Positions 42,813-55,369 of a DNA stretch of 64,000 nucleotides are shown one piece after another (position 1 is the first letter of the stretch; each line of letters begins with the position of its first letter). The stretch lies in assembly GCA_003212515.1 (NCBI GenBank), contig QCPL01000008.1, positions 1-64,000 on the forward strand, written 5' to 3'. Under the pieces are notes generated by a model that was not told where the DNA came from, did not search any database, and saw only the letters and a list, made by a program, of their open reading frames with translations. Made by a program: the position numbers and the translations under genes. This stretch comes from Prochlorococcus sp. AG-436-M02 (GTDB taxonomy: Bacteria; Cyanobacteriota; Cyanobacteriia; PCC-6307; Cyanobiaceae).

Positions 42813-44132
42813 GTGAACAATCAGCAAATTTATCAGGATCGGCGTGATCGATTCTTACAAGAATTGGGACCTAGCGCGGCAATTATTCCTGCTGCACAAT
42901 TGGTTACACATCATGCCGATTGCGAATATCCTTTTAGACAAAATAGCGATTTTTGGTATTTAACTGGTTTTGATGAACCTCAAGCAATTGCATTGTTCTT
43001 GCCTCATCGGCCACTAGGAGAGAAATATATTTTGTTTGTTTTGCAAAAAGAAACATCTGCTGAAATTTGGAATGGGTTTAGGTGGGGCGTAAAAGGCGCT
43101 GTTGATAATTTTCATGCTGATATTGCTCATCCTTTAGAAGATTTTTCTAAGAGATTGGGAGATTATTTATATGGAGCAGAAAATATCGTTTTTCGTATTG
43201 GGAAGCATCCGAAAGTTGAATCTATAGTTTTAGAAGTTTGGTCTGAGTTATTAGAAAGATCCTCAAGAGGTGAATCGGTCCCATTAGCCTTAACTGCTCC
43301 ATCTGCGTTTCTTCATAAGTTGAGATTGAGAAAGGATTCTTGGGAAATTCAACGTTTGAGAGAAGCCGCATTAATTTCTTCAAATGCTCATGAATTAGCC
43401 CGTCAAGAAACTCGACCTGGAATGAATGAGCGTCAAATTCAAGCAGTTATAGAAAGATCTTTTTTAGATCAAGGAGGGAGAGGACCTGCTTATGGCTCAA
43501 TAGTTGCGGGCGGGAAAAATGCTTGTATTCTTCACTACACCGCAAATAATGCTCTTCTAAAAGATCGAGAACTGCTCCTAATTGATGCTGGATGCTCAAC
43601 TACTGATTATTACAATGGGGATATCACTAGAACTTTTCCTATTGGCGGTAAGTTTACTTCTGAGCAAAGAGCAATTTATGAAATTGTTTTAGCTGCTCAG
43701 AATGCTGCCATTAAATATGCTTTGCCTGGACAAAATGCAGAAGAAATTCATTTACAAGCATTGAGAGTTTTGGTTGAAGGTTTGATAGAGATAGGTTTAC
43801 TGAAAGGTTCTATTGATTCATTAATTGAACAAGGGTTGTATCGACATCTTTATATGCATCGAACAGGCCATTGGCTTGGGCTAGATGTACATGATGTAGG
43901 TGCTTATCGCTTGGGTGAATACCCAATTCCACTTGAATCAGGGATGGTTTTGACTGTTGAACCAGGTATTTATATTAGTGACCTTACCCCTGTCCCAGAG
44001 GGACAGCCAAGTATTGATGAACGCTGGAAAAATATAGGTATTCGTATTGAAGATGATGTTCTTGTAACTAGTGATCTGCCAGATGTGCTGACTTCAACTG
44101 CTTTGAAGTCAATAGATGATATGGAGCAATAA
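42813..44132 (+). CDS. pepP: Xaa-Pro aminopeptidase P
   Basis: PepP removes an N-terminal residue when proline is second. The two-metal site is visible: LLIDAGCSTTDYYNGDITRTFP (two aspartates), HRTGHWLGLDVHD (histidine), TVEPGIYI and IRIEDDVLVT (glutamates). The N-terminal AMP-binding-type domain starts with YQDRRDRFLQEL. Start is GTG; length 439 is normal. Confidence 0.94.
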   Translation: MNNQQIYQDRRDRFLQELGPSAAIIPAAQLVTHHADCEYPFRQNSDFWYLTGFDEPQAIALFLPHRPLGEKYILFVLQKETSAEIWNGFRWGVKGAVDNFHADIAHPLEDFSKRLGDYLYGAENIVFRIGKHPKVESIVLEVWSELLERSSRGESVPLALTAPSAFLHKLRLRKDSWEIQRLREAALISSNAHELARQETRPGMNERQIQAVIERSFLDQGGRGPAYGSIVAGGKNACILHYTANNALLKDRELLLIDAGCSTTDYYNGDITRTFPIGGKFTSEQRAIYEIVLAAQNAAIKYALPGQNAEEIHLQALRVLVEGLIEIGLLKGSIDSLIEQGLYRHLYMHRTGHWLGLDVHDVGAYRLGEYPIPLESGMVLTVEPGIYISDLTPVPEGQPSIDERWKNIGIRIEDDVLVTSDLPDVLTSTALKSIDDMEQ

Positions 44133-44151
44133 ATGTTTAGGCTTAAGAGAT

Positions 44152-44940
44152 TTACCAATTAGAAGTATGAATGAGAATGTCCTTTGTTGATGAAAGTATT
44201 TCATCGGCACCTGCTTCTTTTAGTTGATTTTCATAAAGTTTGCGTTCCTGAATATTTGTTTTTATATGCAAGTGTGGAGGGGCCACAGCAAAACTAGTAA
44301 ATCGTTGATCTGGGCATTTTTCTCGGGCTCTCATAATTGTGAAAACGTCTGCAACTGTGTCTCCAATGTATGCAATTTGAGGCATACCTTTACCTAGAGG
44401 CTTTGAAAAAAGTTGTTCTCCTAATCTTATTAAGCCTGCAGGGTTTGGTTTATCTGGGGCATCCCCCATAGCTATTAGTGGAGGATTGATTAGGCCAAGT
44501 CGACTCTCTAAAACAAATCTTGCGGAAGGGGCTTCTGCTCCACTAACGAAACCCCAACCAACTTTTTGCTTAGTTAACTCGTCAAAGAATTCTTTATTTA
44601 CTAAAAGCTTTTCATTTTTGATAAATCCATTCCATTTTTCCTGAGCTTCATTTCCAGGCTTCCCGCCAAAATAAAAATCATTGAATTTACGTATTAAATT
44701 ATTTCTAGAAGGCAAGCTAATTTTCAGCTTTTCAAAATCTTTCCTTCTCCTAATTAGTTCAAGACTTGTATCCCAATCATTATTCCATTTCCCTTCAGAT
44801 TTTAGTGAATCAATAACTTGATTGCTAGGACGCCATTGAGAGAAATGGTTGACTGTCTCTTGAACTGCCAGACGGTAGCTTTTGCTCACATCACGAATAA
44901 CGCCATCAATGTCCAGTAGTAATAAACCTTTGAAATCCAA
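44152..44940 (-). CDS. HAD superfamily phosphatase
   Basis: A 262-residue HAD hydrolase. The nucleophile motif is LLLDIDGVIRD at residue 8, a second motif is FVSGAEAPS, and the metal motif is YIGDTVADVF. It resembles the subfamily IA variant that TIGRFAMs groups near IGP dehydratase-linked phosphatases (TIGR01548). The substrate is unknown. It is convergent with pepP and divergent from the PSRP-3 gene. Confidence 0.85.
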   Translation of the reverse strand: MDFKGLLLLDIDGVIRDVSKSYRLAVQETVNHFSQWRPSNQVIDSLKSEGKWNNDWDTSLELIRRRKDFEKLKISLPSRNNLIRKFNDFYFGGKPGNEAQEKWNGFIKNEKLLVNKEFFDELTKQKVGWGFVSGAEAPSARFVLESRLGLINPPLIAMGDAPDKPNPAGLIRLGEQLFSKPLGKGMPQIAYIGDTVADVFTIMRAREKCPDQRFTSFAVAPPHLHIKTNIQERKLYENQLKEAGADEILSSTKDILIHTSNW

Positions 44941-45001
44941 ATTTACCTGATGCAGCTAATCCTGTTAAGTTAGTTGATTGTTAGTTGTATAAGGCTTAGA
45001 A

Positions 45002-45478
45002 ATGAGCGTTTCTGATAGTTCCTCTGCGATTCAAGAGGATCAGTCAAATTCAACCCAAGCACCTGGAGAAGAAAAGGCTAAATCAGGTCGTCCAGGAATG
45101 CTAGGTGCCGCAGAAGTTCTCGCTTCCGCTACCTTTGATGCTGATGGAGTTCCTTCTGGCCATACTCCTAAAGCAGATGAGGGAAGATTTCTTTTAAAGA
45201 TTCTTTGGCTTCCAGATAATGTTGCTTTGGCAGTTGATCAAATAGTGGGCGGGGGGACTAGTCCTCTTACGGCTTATTTCTTTTGGCCTAGAGAAGACGC
45301 ATGGGAGACTCTGAAGACAGAATTGGAAGATAAAGCTTGGATTACAGATAATGAGAGGGTTGAAATTTTGAACAAAGCAACAGAAGTTATTAATTATTGG
45401 CAGGAGGAAGGGAAGGGCAAAACCTTAGAAGAGGCTAAATTGAAATTCCCAGAAGTTACATTCTGCGGAACAGCTTGA
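45002..45478 (+). CDS. ribosomal protein PSRP-3 (Ycf65)
   Basis: The C-terminal 100 residues match Ycf65, the plastid-specific ribosomal protein 3 (cS23) that binds the small subunit: [33 protein letters not shown] and [11 protein letters not shown]. The first 45 residues are polar and probably disordered, an extension common in cyanobacteria. The gene is single, facing away from the HAD gene and toward atpC. Confidence 0.92.
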   Translation: MSVSDSSSAIQEDQSNSTQAPGEEKAKSGRPGMLGAAEVLASATFDADGVPSGHTPKADEGRFLLKILWLPDNVALAVDQIVGGGTSPLTAYFFWPREDAWETLKTELEDKAWITDNERVEILNKATEVINYWQEEGKGKTLEEAKLKFPEVTFCGTA

Positions 45479-45500
45479 TTTGGAATTTGTTTAAAGACTT

Positions 45501-45911
45501 TTATTTCATTGATACGGCTTGAACTCTTGCTCTTGCCTTGTTTAAAGCTTCCTTCGCTTTGATTTTCTCTGGTGAGTTACCTTCTCCATCAAGTTTACTT
45601 AATGCATTCTTAGCTTCTTCTAACTTTTTTTCTGCATGAGTTGAATCAATATTTTTTCCTAGTTCTGCAGAATTAACTAACACAGTTACATCATCTGATT
45701 CAACTTCTGCAAAGCCTCCCATAAGGGCAATAGAATCCCAGTTTCCATTGCTGCCTCGAACTTTTAGAACACCTATATCAATAGCCGTAACCATTGAAAT
45801 ATGACCTGGAAGAATTCCAAGTAAGCCTGTAGTGCTTGGAAGAATAACTTCTTCAACTGTGTCGTCAAACACACTCTTGTCTGGAGCAAGTACTCTGAGG
45901 GTGAGGGACAT
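45501..45911 (-). CDS. atpC: ATP synthase subunit epsilon
   Basis: Epsilon is the inhibitory rotor subunit. The beta-sandwich starts [16 protein letters not shown] and includes [17 protein letters not shown]; the C-terminal helical hairpin is rich in alanine and lysine. Length 136 is normal. It lies 72 bases after atpD on the same strand, the separate beta-epsilon operon of cyanobacteria. Cyanobacterial papers often call it atpE. Confidence 0.96.
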   Translation of the reverse strand: MSLTLRVLAPDKSVFDDTVEEVILPSTTGLLGILPGHISMVTAIDIGVLKVRGSNGNWDSIALMGGFAEVESDDVTVLVNSAELGKNIDSTHAEKKLEEAKNALSKLDGEGNSPEKIKAKEALNKARARVQAVSMK

Positions 45912-45983
45912 TTTTGTTATTAGGTTGGGATGGTTATGTGTGATTAATGACTAAACCAAGGTGGATTAACATCGTCCCTTGAG

Positions 45984-47474
<1,491 letters not shown>

Positions 47475-47534
47475 TTACTTTTAAGCAAATCACATTAAAC
47501 CGCGCAAGACTACCACTATGCAGGGAAGGATTGT

Positions 47535-47557
47535 TGTGCGGTTCGGTCAACCGCACA
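47535..47557 (+). promoter_or_regulatory. K-box upstream of groESL, inside a perfect inverted repeat
   Basis: GTTCGG-TCAA-CCGCAC at 47541-47556 agrees at every defined position with the K-box described for cyanobacterial groESL (GTTCGG-NNAN-CCNNAC), an element for light and heat induction that works without HrcA/CIRCE. Here it sits inside a perfect nine-base inverted repeat, TGTGCGGTT-cggtc-AACCGCACA. No CIRCE element (TTAGCACTC-N9-GAGTGCTAA) is seen in the region. Confidence 0.75.
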
Positions 47558-47672
47558 GAACAGTTGTAGTCGGGTGGATGCTTTGGTGAATATCTTGTTG
47601 TTCATATGGATGCGAGAATTCCTCGTCTCTTTAGGCGAAAATTTCGTCAAACTATTGATCCTGCATTAATTC

Positions 47673-47984
47673 ATGGCGGCTGTCTCTCTCAGCGTCTCCA
47701 CTGTTAAGCCACTTGGAGATCGCGTTTTTATTAAAGTCTCTGAATCAGAAGAGAAAACGGCGGGTGGGATTTTGCTCCCAGATACTGCCAAAGAGAAACC
47801 TCAAGTTGGTGAGGTTGCTCAGGTTGGTCCTGGGAAACGAAACGAAGATGGTTCCCGACAAGCTCCTGAAGTTGGAGTGGGTGACAAAGTCCTTTATAGC
47901 AAGTATGCAGGCACTGATATCAAGCTCGGTGGCGATGAATATGTCCTTTTATCAGAAAAGGATATTCTTGCTGTAGTCAACTGA
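47673..47984 (+). CDS. groES: co-chaperonin GroES
   Basis: The heptameric lid of the chaperonin, 103 residues. [12 protein letters not shown] at the start, the mobile loop [20 protein letters not shown], and the end ILAVVN are standard. groEL follows 72 bases later. The start ATG 47673 is preferred; the second overlapping ORF at 47713 is a shadow frame. Confidence 0.97.
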   Translation: MAAVSLSVSTVKPLGDRVFIKVSESEEKTAGGILLPDTAKEKPQVGEVAQVGPGKRNEDGSRQAPEVGVGDKVLYSKYAGTDIKLGGDEYVLLSEKDILAVVN

Positions 47985-48007
47985 ATCAGATTGCTTAGTA
48001 GTCCTAA

Positions 48008-49687
<1,680 letters not shown>

Positions 49688-49721
49688 TTAGTTGCGGCTA
49701 TTAACAATAGAACAAAATCAT

Positions 49722-49752
49722 AAAAAGACTGGGCACAAGCCTAGTCTTTTTT
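49722..49752 (+). terminator. Rho-independent terminator of groESL
   Basis: GACTGGGC-acaa-GCCTAGTC forms an eight-base stem (one G-T pair) followed by TTTTTT, and the A-run before it can pair with the T-run. It lies 35 bases after the groEL stop, in the right orientation. No rightward gene follows directly. Confidence 0.85.
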
Positions 49753-49869
49753 AGTAAGCTATGATTCTCAACTAATTATTAATTAGTGTTCTATAGATTT
49801 AATTAGATTAATCTACTTGGATAAAGTAAAATATCTTTTAATTTCAATCTATTTTGCTATCTTTAAATT

Positions 49870-50139
49870 TTAATCTCGACAGCATGCATAAATAGGTTTT
49901 GTACTAATTGGCTGCAAGTTAATATCATGTTCAACACCTATTTGATAGCAGTAAAACTCAGCCTTTGAGGCAACGGTCTTATTTCTATTGTTTAGATTTA
50001 CTTTATTCTCTAGTTCTTTAACCCCTACTTTTACATTGAATTTAATATCACATATCCTTTTTCTAGCATATCCACCTGAAACATCTAAAAGATAGAAAAA
50101 TATAAAAAAAAGAATTATCCTATTAATTTTCCAAACCAT
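49870..50139 (-). CDS. small secreted hypothetical protein, 89 aa
   Basis: The N-terminus MVWKINRIILFFIFFYLLDVSGGYA is a clear signal peptide or membrane anchor, with cleavage likely near GYA. The mature part has four cysteines (RICDI, FYCYQ, ACCRD) and may be disulfide-linked outside the cytoplasm. No family is recognised. It is AT-rich compared with its neighbours and stands alone between the groEL terminator and secG. Confidence 0.62.
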   Translation of the reverse strand: MVWKINRIILFFIFFYLLDVSGGYARKRICDIKFNVKVGVKELENKVNLNNRNKTVASKAEFYCYQIGVEHDINLQPISTKPIYACCRD

Positions 50140-50208
50140 TTTAAGAAATCTAGAAGCTTTTATGTAAAGAAAATGAGTGGGAAAATATAAATAAGGATTA
50201 TTTAAATT

Positions 50209-50439
50209 TTATTTTAACCATCCAGCACTCAGAATTACTGCAAGTCCAAGGAAAATAGTTAAGGAGAACCATGTGGCTTTATTTAATGTTGCTTCAGCAC
50301 TACTAGCGCTAGAGAACATAGAACTACCACTTGCTGCAAGCCCCCCCATTCCATCTCCTTTTGGACTATGGAGGAGTACTAGAAGTATCAGTAATAATCC
50401 ACTGGACACCCAAACCCAAGAAAGAACAGAAATTAGCAT
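50209..50439 (-). CDS. secG: preprotein translocase subunit SecG
   Basis: A 76-residue membrane protein with two hydrophobic helices: VSSGLLLILLVLLHSPKGDG and ATWFSLTIFLGLAVILSAG, joined by a GLAASGSSMFSS loop. This is the usual SecG layout, a helper of SecYE in protein export. It follows gpmI by 11 bases on the same strand, so the two form one transcript. Confidence 0.9.
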   Translation of the reverse strand: MLISVLSWVWVSSGLLLILLVLLHSPKGDGMGGLAASGSSMFSSASSAEATLNKATWFSLTIFLGLAVILSAGWLK

Positions 50440-50450
50440 TGGAAGGTTAA

Positions 50451-52073
50451 TTAGGCAGGTTGAGGGACAAGTGAAGCCTTAGAGGAGGTCTCAATGATTT
50501 CAATCAAAGATGAACCTGACATTGCAGCAGGTTTCTCTAACGATAATAATTGAAGCAGAGTAGGAGCTATGTCAGCGAGTCCGCCATCATCCCTTAGACG
50601 AAGAGAGTTCCCTTGACCTTCTATTTTTCTCCCTTCTCCTTCTATAAGAATGACAGGTACTGGATTTGTCGTGTGCGCAGTCCAAGGTTCTCCATCTGGC
50701 CCCTTCATTAATTCAGCATTCCCATGATCTGCAGTGATTAATAGCGTCCCATGCATTTTTCCAGTCGAGTTGAGAATCTTACCAATACAAGTATCTACAG
50801 TATTAATTGCTTTTTTGGCTGCCTCATGAATACCAGTATGTCCAACCATATCAGGATTTGCGTAGTTAATAACTATAAGAGAATAAACACCACTTTCTAT
50901 TGCATCTTGACAACTTCTTGTTAGCTTTTCAGCTGACATTTCAGGTGAAATGTCATAAGTGGCTACTCTTGGGGAAGGGACAAGATGGCGGTGCTCCCCA
51001 GGCAAAGGCTTTTCAATACCACCATTAAAGAAGTAAGTAACATGTGGATATTTTTCAGTTTCTGCAGTTCTGTACTGAAGTAGACCATTTTCTGAAATTA
51101 CTTGGCCTAACAAGTCGTCAAGAGATTCTGGAGGAAAAGCGACTGAAACTGGTAAGCCAGCTTCGTACTGTGTAAAAGTTACTGCTTCTATTCTTGGGAA
51201 ATGCTTTCGATGAAAATCATCGAAATTCTCAATAGTTAGTGATTTAATTAATTGCCGAGCCCTATCAGGACGAAAATTGAACATTATTAAACCATCCCCT
51301 TTTTGAAGATATGAAGAGGTAAGTCTTACAGGTTCTAGGAATTCATCAGTGATATTTTCTTTATAACTTTTTGCAATAATTTCATCACTATTGAATTTGC
51401 TTACAGGAAAGTCAGGGTTGGTTAATAAGTCATATGCCTTTTCTATTCTTTCCCATCTGTTGTCTCTATCCATTGACCAATATCTTCCGCATAAGCTTGC
51501 AACTTCTCCTATCCCAAGAGATTCAATTTTCTTATTAATTTGCTTTAAATATTGCAAGGAGCTTTTAGCAGGTGTATCTCTACCATCGGTAAAAGCATGT
51601 ATTGCAACTTTTTTAATCCCTTTGTCTTTGGCCCATTCTAAAAGTCCAATTAAGTGATTGATATGACTATGAACACCACCATCTGAACATAGACCTATTA
51701 AATGCAGTGTTTTGTTGTTTTCAACCAAATCTTGAGAAAACTTTTCTAGATTTGAAATTTGATCAAGATTTTTAAACTTTATTGTATTGCTAATTCTTAC
51801 CAGTTCCTGTTGGATTATTCTCCCTGCTCCAATAGTTAGATGACCTACTTCAGAATTTCCCATCTGATTGTCAGGTAAGCCTACATCTGCACCACTTGCT
51901 TGGATAAGTGTGTGAGGGTATGCATTCCATAAAGCATCCATTACAGGTGTATTTGCTTCACTTATGGCATTATTCTTAGCTTCTTCCCTATGGCCCCATC
52001 CATCAAGGATGGTTAAAACAACAGGGGCTACATGACCTGATTTGATTGAAGGGGCGGAACTAATGTTCGGCAT
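50451..52073 (-). CDS. gpmI: 2,3-bisphosphoglycerate-independent phosphoglycerate mutase
   Basis: The manganese-dependent enzyme that interconverts 3- and 2-phosphoglycerate. [17 protein letters not shown] carries the first metal aspartate, [17 protein letters not shown] the phospho-serine, and [12 protein letters not shown] the later metal site. Length 540 is normal. It leads a two-gene leftward unit with secG and is divergent from pyrR. Confidence 0.96.
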   Translation of the reverse strand: MPNISSAPSIKSGHVAPVVLTILDGWGHREEAKNNAISEANTPVMDALWNAYPHTLIQASGADVGLPDNQMGNSEVGHLTIGAGRIIQQELVRISNTIKFKNLDQISNLEKFSQDLVENNKTLHLIGLCSDGGVHSHINHLIGLLEWAKDKGIKKVAIHAFTDGRDTPAKSSLQYLKQINKKIESLGIGEVASLCGRYWSMDRDNRWERIEKAYDLLTNPDFPVSKFNSDEIIAKSYKENITDEFLEPVRLTSSYLQKGDGLIMFNFRPDRARQLIKSLTIENFDDFHRKHFPRIEAVTFTQYEAGLPVSVAFPPESLDDLLGQVISENGLLQYRTAETEKYPHVTYFFNGGIEKPLPGEHRHLVPSPRVATYDISPEMSAEKLTRSCQDAIESGVYSLIVINYANPDMVGHTGIHEAAKKAINTVDTCIGKILNSTGKMHGTLLITADHGNAELMKGPDGEPWTAHTTNPVPVILIEGEGRKIEGQGNSLRLRDDGGLADIAPTLLQLLSLEKPAAMSGSSLIEIIETSSKASLVPQPA

Positions 52074-52224
52074 GTGTAGGATTTAAGCCCTGTTTTTTGT
52101 AAGCTTTCACCTCAAATTACTTCTTTGTTGGTCATGGGCATTATTTGTATTAACTTCCGTTAGCTTTTCCAAATTGAATCAAATCATCAAAACCTACGTA
52201 AAATGATATTGAAACCAATTGTCA

Positions 52225-52779
52225 ATGACTGATCAGTCTATTCCCAAAAGGGTTGAGATCCTTTCCAAGGATGAGTTGGCTAGAACTCTGACAAGACTTT
52301 CTTCGCAAATTCTTGAGAGTATTTCTAATATGAAGGATTTGTTGCTGTTAGGTATACCAACTAGAGGTATTCAACTTGCAGAAGTTTTAGCTAGTGAATT
52401 AATGGAGAAATCAGGGCATCAAATTGAGCAAGGTATTATTGACCCAACTTTTTATAGAGATGATCTTGTTCGAGTAGGGACAAGAATGGCTGCTCCAACT
52501 TCTTTGCCATCAAGCTTGGATGGAAGAAAAGTGCTTTTAATAGATGATGTCATTTTCACTGGACGAACAGTTCGAGCAGCTATTGAATCACTTCAAGCTT
52601 GGGGAAGACCCCAGAAAGTTATGCTGTTGGTTATGGTTGATAGAAGTGGACATAGAGAGCTTCCTATTCAGCCTGATTTCTATGGTCGACAGGTCCCTAC
52701 AAGAAGGACGGAAACTATTGAGTTAAGACTCAACCAAATTGATGGTGAAGAAGGGGTCTATCTTGGGAAGGCTAGATAA
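52225..52779 (+). CDS. pyrR: PyrR bifunctional regulator / uracil phosphoribosyltransferase
   Basis: The PRPP-binding motif VLLIDDVIFTGRTVRAA is near residue 97. In Bacillus, PyrR binds pyr mRNA and also makes UMP from uracil; in cyanobacteria the enzymatic role may be the main one. I choose ATG 52225 (MTDQSIPK, 184 residues); the ORF track starts two codons earlier at TTG. No pyr genes are adjacent and I saw no PyrR-binding antiterminator here. Confidence 0.92.
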   Translation: MTDQSIPKRVEILSKDELARTLTRLSSQILESISNMKDLLLLGIPTRGIQLAEVLASELMEKSGHQIEQGIIDPTFYRDDLVRVGTRMAAPTSLPSSLDGRKVLLIDDVIFTGRTVRAAIESLQAWGRPQKVMLLVMVDRSGHRELPIQPDFYGRQVPTRRTETIELRLNQIDGEEGVYLGKAR

Positions 52780-52792
52780 TAGTAAAAAAACT

Positions 52793-54403
52793 CTATCTCA
52801 TTGATCCAATTATTTCTTTGAACACCACATTATTGCTTCTAAGATCAATCCCTTTTAAATGAAGTTCACAAGATTCATTTATAGAAAATTGTAGCTTTAA
52901 ACAATCTAGGCCTAATTCTCCAGGTTGATCTAGCTTGACCATGATTGGTTCTATTTCCCAAGGAAATATTTCCGGGATAGAACTTGTTTCACTATCTTGA
53001 ATAACAGGTATTCCATTCATATAAACAATTTCTTGAATTTGATTTATTTCATTGTCAGCAATTATTAATTCAACTTCTAATTGATTGTTTGTATTGGCAC
53101 TGATAATGATTTCTAACGGTTTAATTGTTGGCCATGGTTGCCCAGAAAAGAAAATAGGATGCCAGTCATGCTGATTCTTCTTTAGATCCCAATACCTGAA
53201 TGCGATTCCTTTATTTAATACATCTCTAACCATTACTCCTGGAGTTAATTTTAAAGCCCCAATTGCAACTGCTTCTATTGGAGGCGGAACAAGCAACTTG
53301 GTGTTCCCAATTTTTTCGATGAGACAATTCCTAATGGAAGGTATTTGGGAGCCACCGCCAACAATTACTACACCTGTGAGGTCTCCGAGCTCACAACCAT
53401 TAGACCTACCTCTGGCAAGAGTTTGATCTAATAACTTTGAAATACTTTTAAAAAAACCTTTTTCTTTAAGCAGATCTTCGAATTCAGCTTTCCTTAAGGA
53501 GAATTTCTTTGGTTCTTCTTGTGATTGAAGATAAACTTCTTCGGTAATCTTTGTGTTTTCATTGAGGTTTTTTTCGCTTAGCCTGCATTTTAATTTTTCT
53601 GCCGCATTAAGAAGCAATTCAGTTTGTGGAGAATTTGGATAAAGGTAATTGAGTATCCATCTATCTAAATCTCTTCCCCCTAAGCGAAGGCCTGCTTTCC
53701 CGAGAACTTTTGCACAACGAATAACCTGCTTGCTTTTTCCTTCTAGGTCTTCTCCACCAAAGCGAATTAATTGAGCAATTGGTTCAGCTTCACCTTCACC
53801 GCCTTCAAGAAGAACCATGCACATATCAATTGTGCTTCCTCCTATATCAACTACCAATAACTTCGAACCTCCTTGGAGTCCTGCCCCAAATGCTGCTGCT
53901 GTAGGTTCATCTACTAAGGCAATTTCTTGAACATTTAAATTACTACAAACGGAATGCAGCCATTTTCTATATTCTTTATAGGTTTCAACTGGAGCGGATA
54001 AGACAAGTTTTTTTACTTCTAATTCAGCAGGTATTCTCTTCCAAATTTCTTTGATTAATTTTTCGCCTGCATCTTCTGGAGACAATCCAAAATTTTTTGG
54101 GACTAGATTTTTTGGAGCGCCTATCCAGCGTTTAAAGTCAGATATAAGTGCTTCATCGCTTTTTTGCTCTAGAGATAGATTTTCGATTTCTTGACCGAAT
54201 AAAAAAGATGGCTCTTCATTGATTTGTGATTTCCATATAAGGCTTGGGACTTCTCCAGGAGCTCTAGTAATTGAGGGTAATTCCAGCAACTGAACAGTTC
54301 CTTGATTTTCTTCTTGGAAGGCCACAACTGTAGTTGTACTTCCTAGATCAATAGCAAGCGTGCCCGCTAATTTTTTGACATTGTTATCAATTGGGAGGTT
54401 CAA
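52793..54403 (-). CDS. divergent Hsp70 (DnaK-like) protein
   Basis: The 536-residue protein has the actin-like ATPase fold: LAIDLGSTTTVVAFQ (phosphate 1), VDEPTAAAFGAGL, VVDIGGSTIDMCMVLL (phosphate 2) and VVIVGGGSQIPSIRNCL (adenosine). The part after about residue 390 is short and unlike the DnaK substrate domain, and no lid helices or EEVD-like end are present. It is therefore a non-standard Hsp70, with unknown clients. It converges on pyrR and faces away from rpoZ. Confidence 0.87.
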   Translation of the reverse strand: MNLPIDNNVKKLAGTLAIDLGSTTTVVAFQEENQGTVQLLELPSITRAPGEVPSLIWKSQINEEPSFLFGQEIENLSLEQKSDEALISDFKRWIGAPKNLVPKNFGLSPEDAGEKLIKEIWKRIPAELEVKKLVLSAPVETYKEYRKWLHSVCSNLNVQEIALVDEPTAAAFGAGLQGGSKLLVVDIGGSTIDMCMVLLEGGEGEAEPIAQLIRFGGEDLEGKSKQVIRCAKVLGKAGLRLGGRDLDRWILNYLYPNSPQTELLLNAAEKLKCRLSEKNLNENTKITEEVYLQSQEEPKKFSLRKAEFEDLLKEKGFFKSISKLLDQTLARGRSNGCELGDLTGVVIVGGGSQIPSIRNCLIEKIGNTKLLVPPPIEAVAIGALKLTPGVMVRDVLNKGIAFRYWDLKKNQHDWHPIFFSGQPWPTIKPLEIIISANTNNQLEVELIIADNEINQIQEIVYMNGIPVIQDSETSSIPEIFPWEIEPIMVKLDQPGELGLDCLKLQFSINESCELHLKGIDLRSNNVVFKEIIGSMR

Positions 54404-54488
54404 TTAACTTGCATTATTTTCTATTTCTTGTATTTTGGCCTCTTTGAGGCATTATCAATTAAACTACCTAAACTATTTCAATATTTGT

Positions 54489-54716
54489 GTGATTAAAGCT
54501 GGATTCGATTCTCAAGATCTTGCGAAGCGTGGCGAAAGTCTTATTCGTCAAGCTAGTAATAGGTATTTAACTACTGTGCGTATAGCTTTTAGGGCTAAGC
54601 AGCGACGTTTTGATGATTTTGATGGACTATTGGAAGAATCATCTGTAAAACCAGTACAACGATCAATTATTGAACTTAGTGATGAACAGGATCAACCTGA
54701 TTTGCTACCAGGGTGA
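54489..54716 (+). CDS. rpoZ: RNA polymerase omega subunit
   Basis: Omega helps assemble the core polymerase. The [20 protein letters not shown] and [14 protein letters not shown] segments are the cyanobacterial RpoZ pattern. I choose GTG 54489, giving 75 residues, because the ORF-track extension to 54435 has no conserved look. The stop overlaps the next gene start as GTGA (54713-54716). Confidence 0.92.
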   Translation: MIKAGFDSQDLAKRGESLIRQASNRYLTTVRIAFRAKQRRFDDFDGLLEESSVKPVQRSIIELSDEQDQPDLLPG

Positions 54717-55090
54717 TTCAAAAAGAGGGGTTAGGGTGGAGGCTTGAAAGTGATATCTCTAGGAAAAAGTTTTCTATTTTAATTGGGGCGAAAGATTGTT
54801 CGGTTGAACTTTTGTATACAGAATGGGAAACCTTATGCGCTCTTATTTTTGATTTAATTGATGAGCATGGAAAATTAAAAAATAATTTAATGGCAGAAGA
54901 AGACATATGCTTGGAAATGGAACGTTATCCTTGTTGGGCTTGTATTAATGGCAACAGGGATAGTTGGAGTTTAAAGGTGATTCTTTCTTCAGAAAATGAA
55001 GAAAGAAGAGGCATAGAACTTTTTTGGCCTATCCCAGCTGCTCAGGTTTTTGTTGCGGCAATGAGAACAATGTGGGATTCGAAGCAATGA
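54713..55090 (+). CDS. DUF1818 family protein
   Basis: A 125-residue soluble protein starting at a GTG that overlaps the rpoZ stop. [21 protein letters not shown] at the start and [20 protein letters not shown] at the end fit the cyanobacterial DUF1818 family. Function unknown; the tie to rpoZ points to joint expression. Confidence 0.85.
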   Translation: MIQKEGLGWRLESDISRKKFSILIGAKDCSVELLYTEWETLCALIFDLIDEHGKLKNNLMAEEDICLEMERYPCWACINGNRDSWSLKVILSSENEERRGIELFWPIPAAQVFVAAMRTMWDSKQ

Positions 55091-55153
55091 AAATGTGATT
55101 GTATTCTTAAAATTCTCAGACTCTTTGTTAAATCTATAGACTTACTGCACATT

Positions 55154-55206
55154 TTTTCCACAAGTTCTACATCTAACTGCTCCTCTATGCAAGGAATTGT
55201 GGAAAA
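55154..55206. promoter_or_regulatory. two inverted DnaA-box-like sequences
   Basis: TTTTCCACA at 55154-55162 and its exact reverse complement TGTGGAAAA at 55198-55206 face each other 35 bases apart, upstream of the DUF2811 promoter. TTTTCCACA is the DnaA-box form used at cyanobacterial origins. No dnaA or dnaN is in the window, so this is not oriC; it could be a DnaA-controlled promoter or chance. Confidence 0.45.
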
Positions 55207-55227
55207 GAGTGAAAAGTAAATTTTCTG

Positions 55228-55255
55228 TTGACTTTTATGGAGAATCAGCTATAAG
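55228..55255 (+). promoter_or_regulatory. sigma-70 type promoter for the DUF2811 gene
   Basis: TTGACT (55228-55233) and TATAAG (55250-55255) are separated by 16 bases, a good match to a housekeeping promoter. Transcription would begin near 55262, leaving a leader of about 110 bases before the TTG start at 55370 that includes a hairpin. Confidence 0.55.
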
Positions 55256-55265
55256 TTTAATTTAG

Positions 55266-55308
55266 CTCAAAACGAAGGCTCTTCTCTCGCTTCCGATCTT
55301 GTTTTGAG
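55266..55308 (+). promoter_or_regulatory. hairpin in the leader of the DUF2811 mRNA
   Basis: CTCAAAACgAAG pairs with CTTGTTTTGAG (55298-55308), an 11-pair stem with one bulged G and a 20-base loop. It lies just after the predicted transcription start. No T-run follows, so it is more likely a leader structure than a terminator. Confidence 0.4.
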
Positions 55309-55369
55309 AATTGATGAGATTCTTGATTTATCGCTTGCTTGACGTTTATCTCACCATATGAGGAACTAG

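Noticed and set aside
55154-55206. Replication origin
   Set aside because: Only two DnaA-box-like sequences are present and neither dnaA nor dnaN is near; an origin needs more boxes and an unwinding region.
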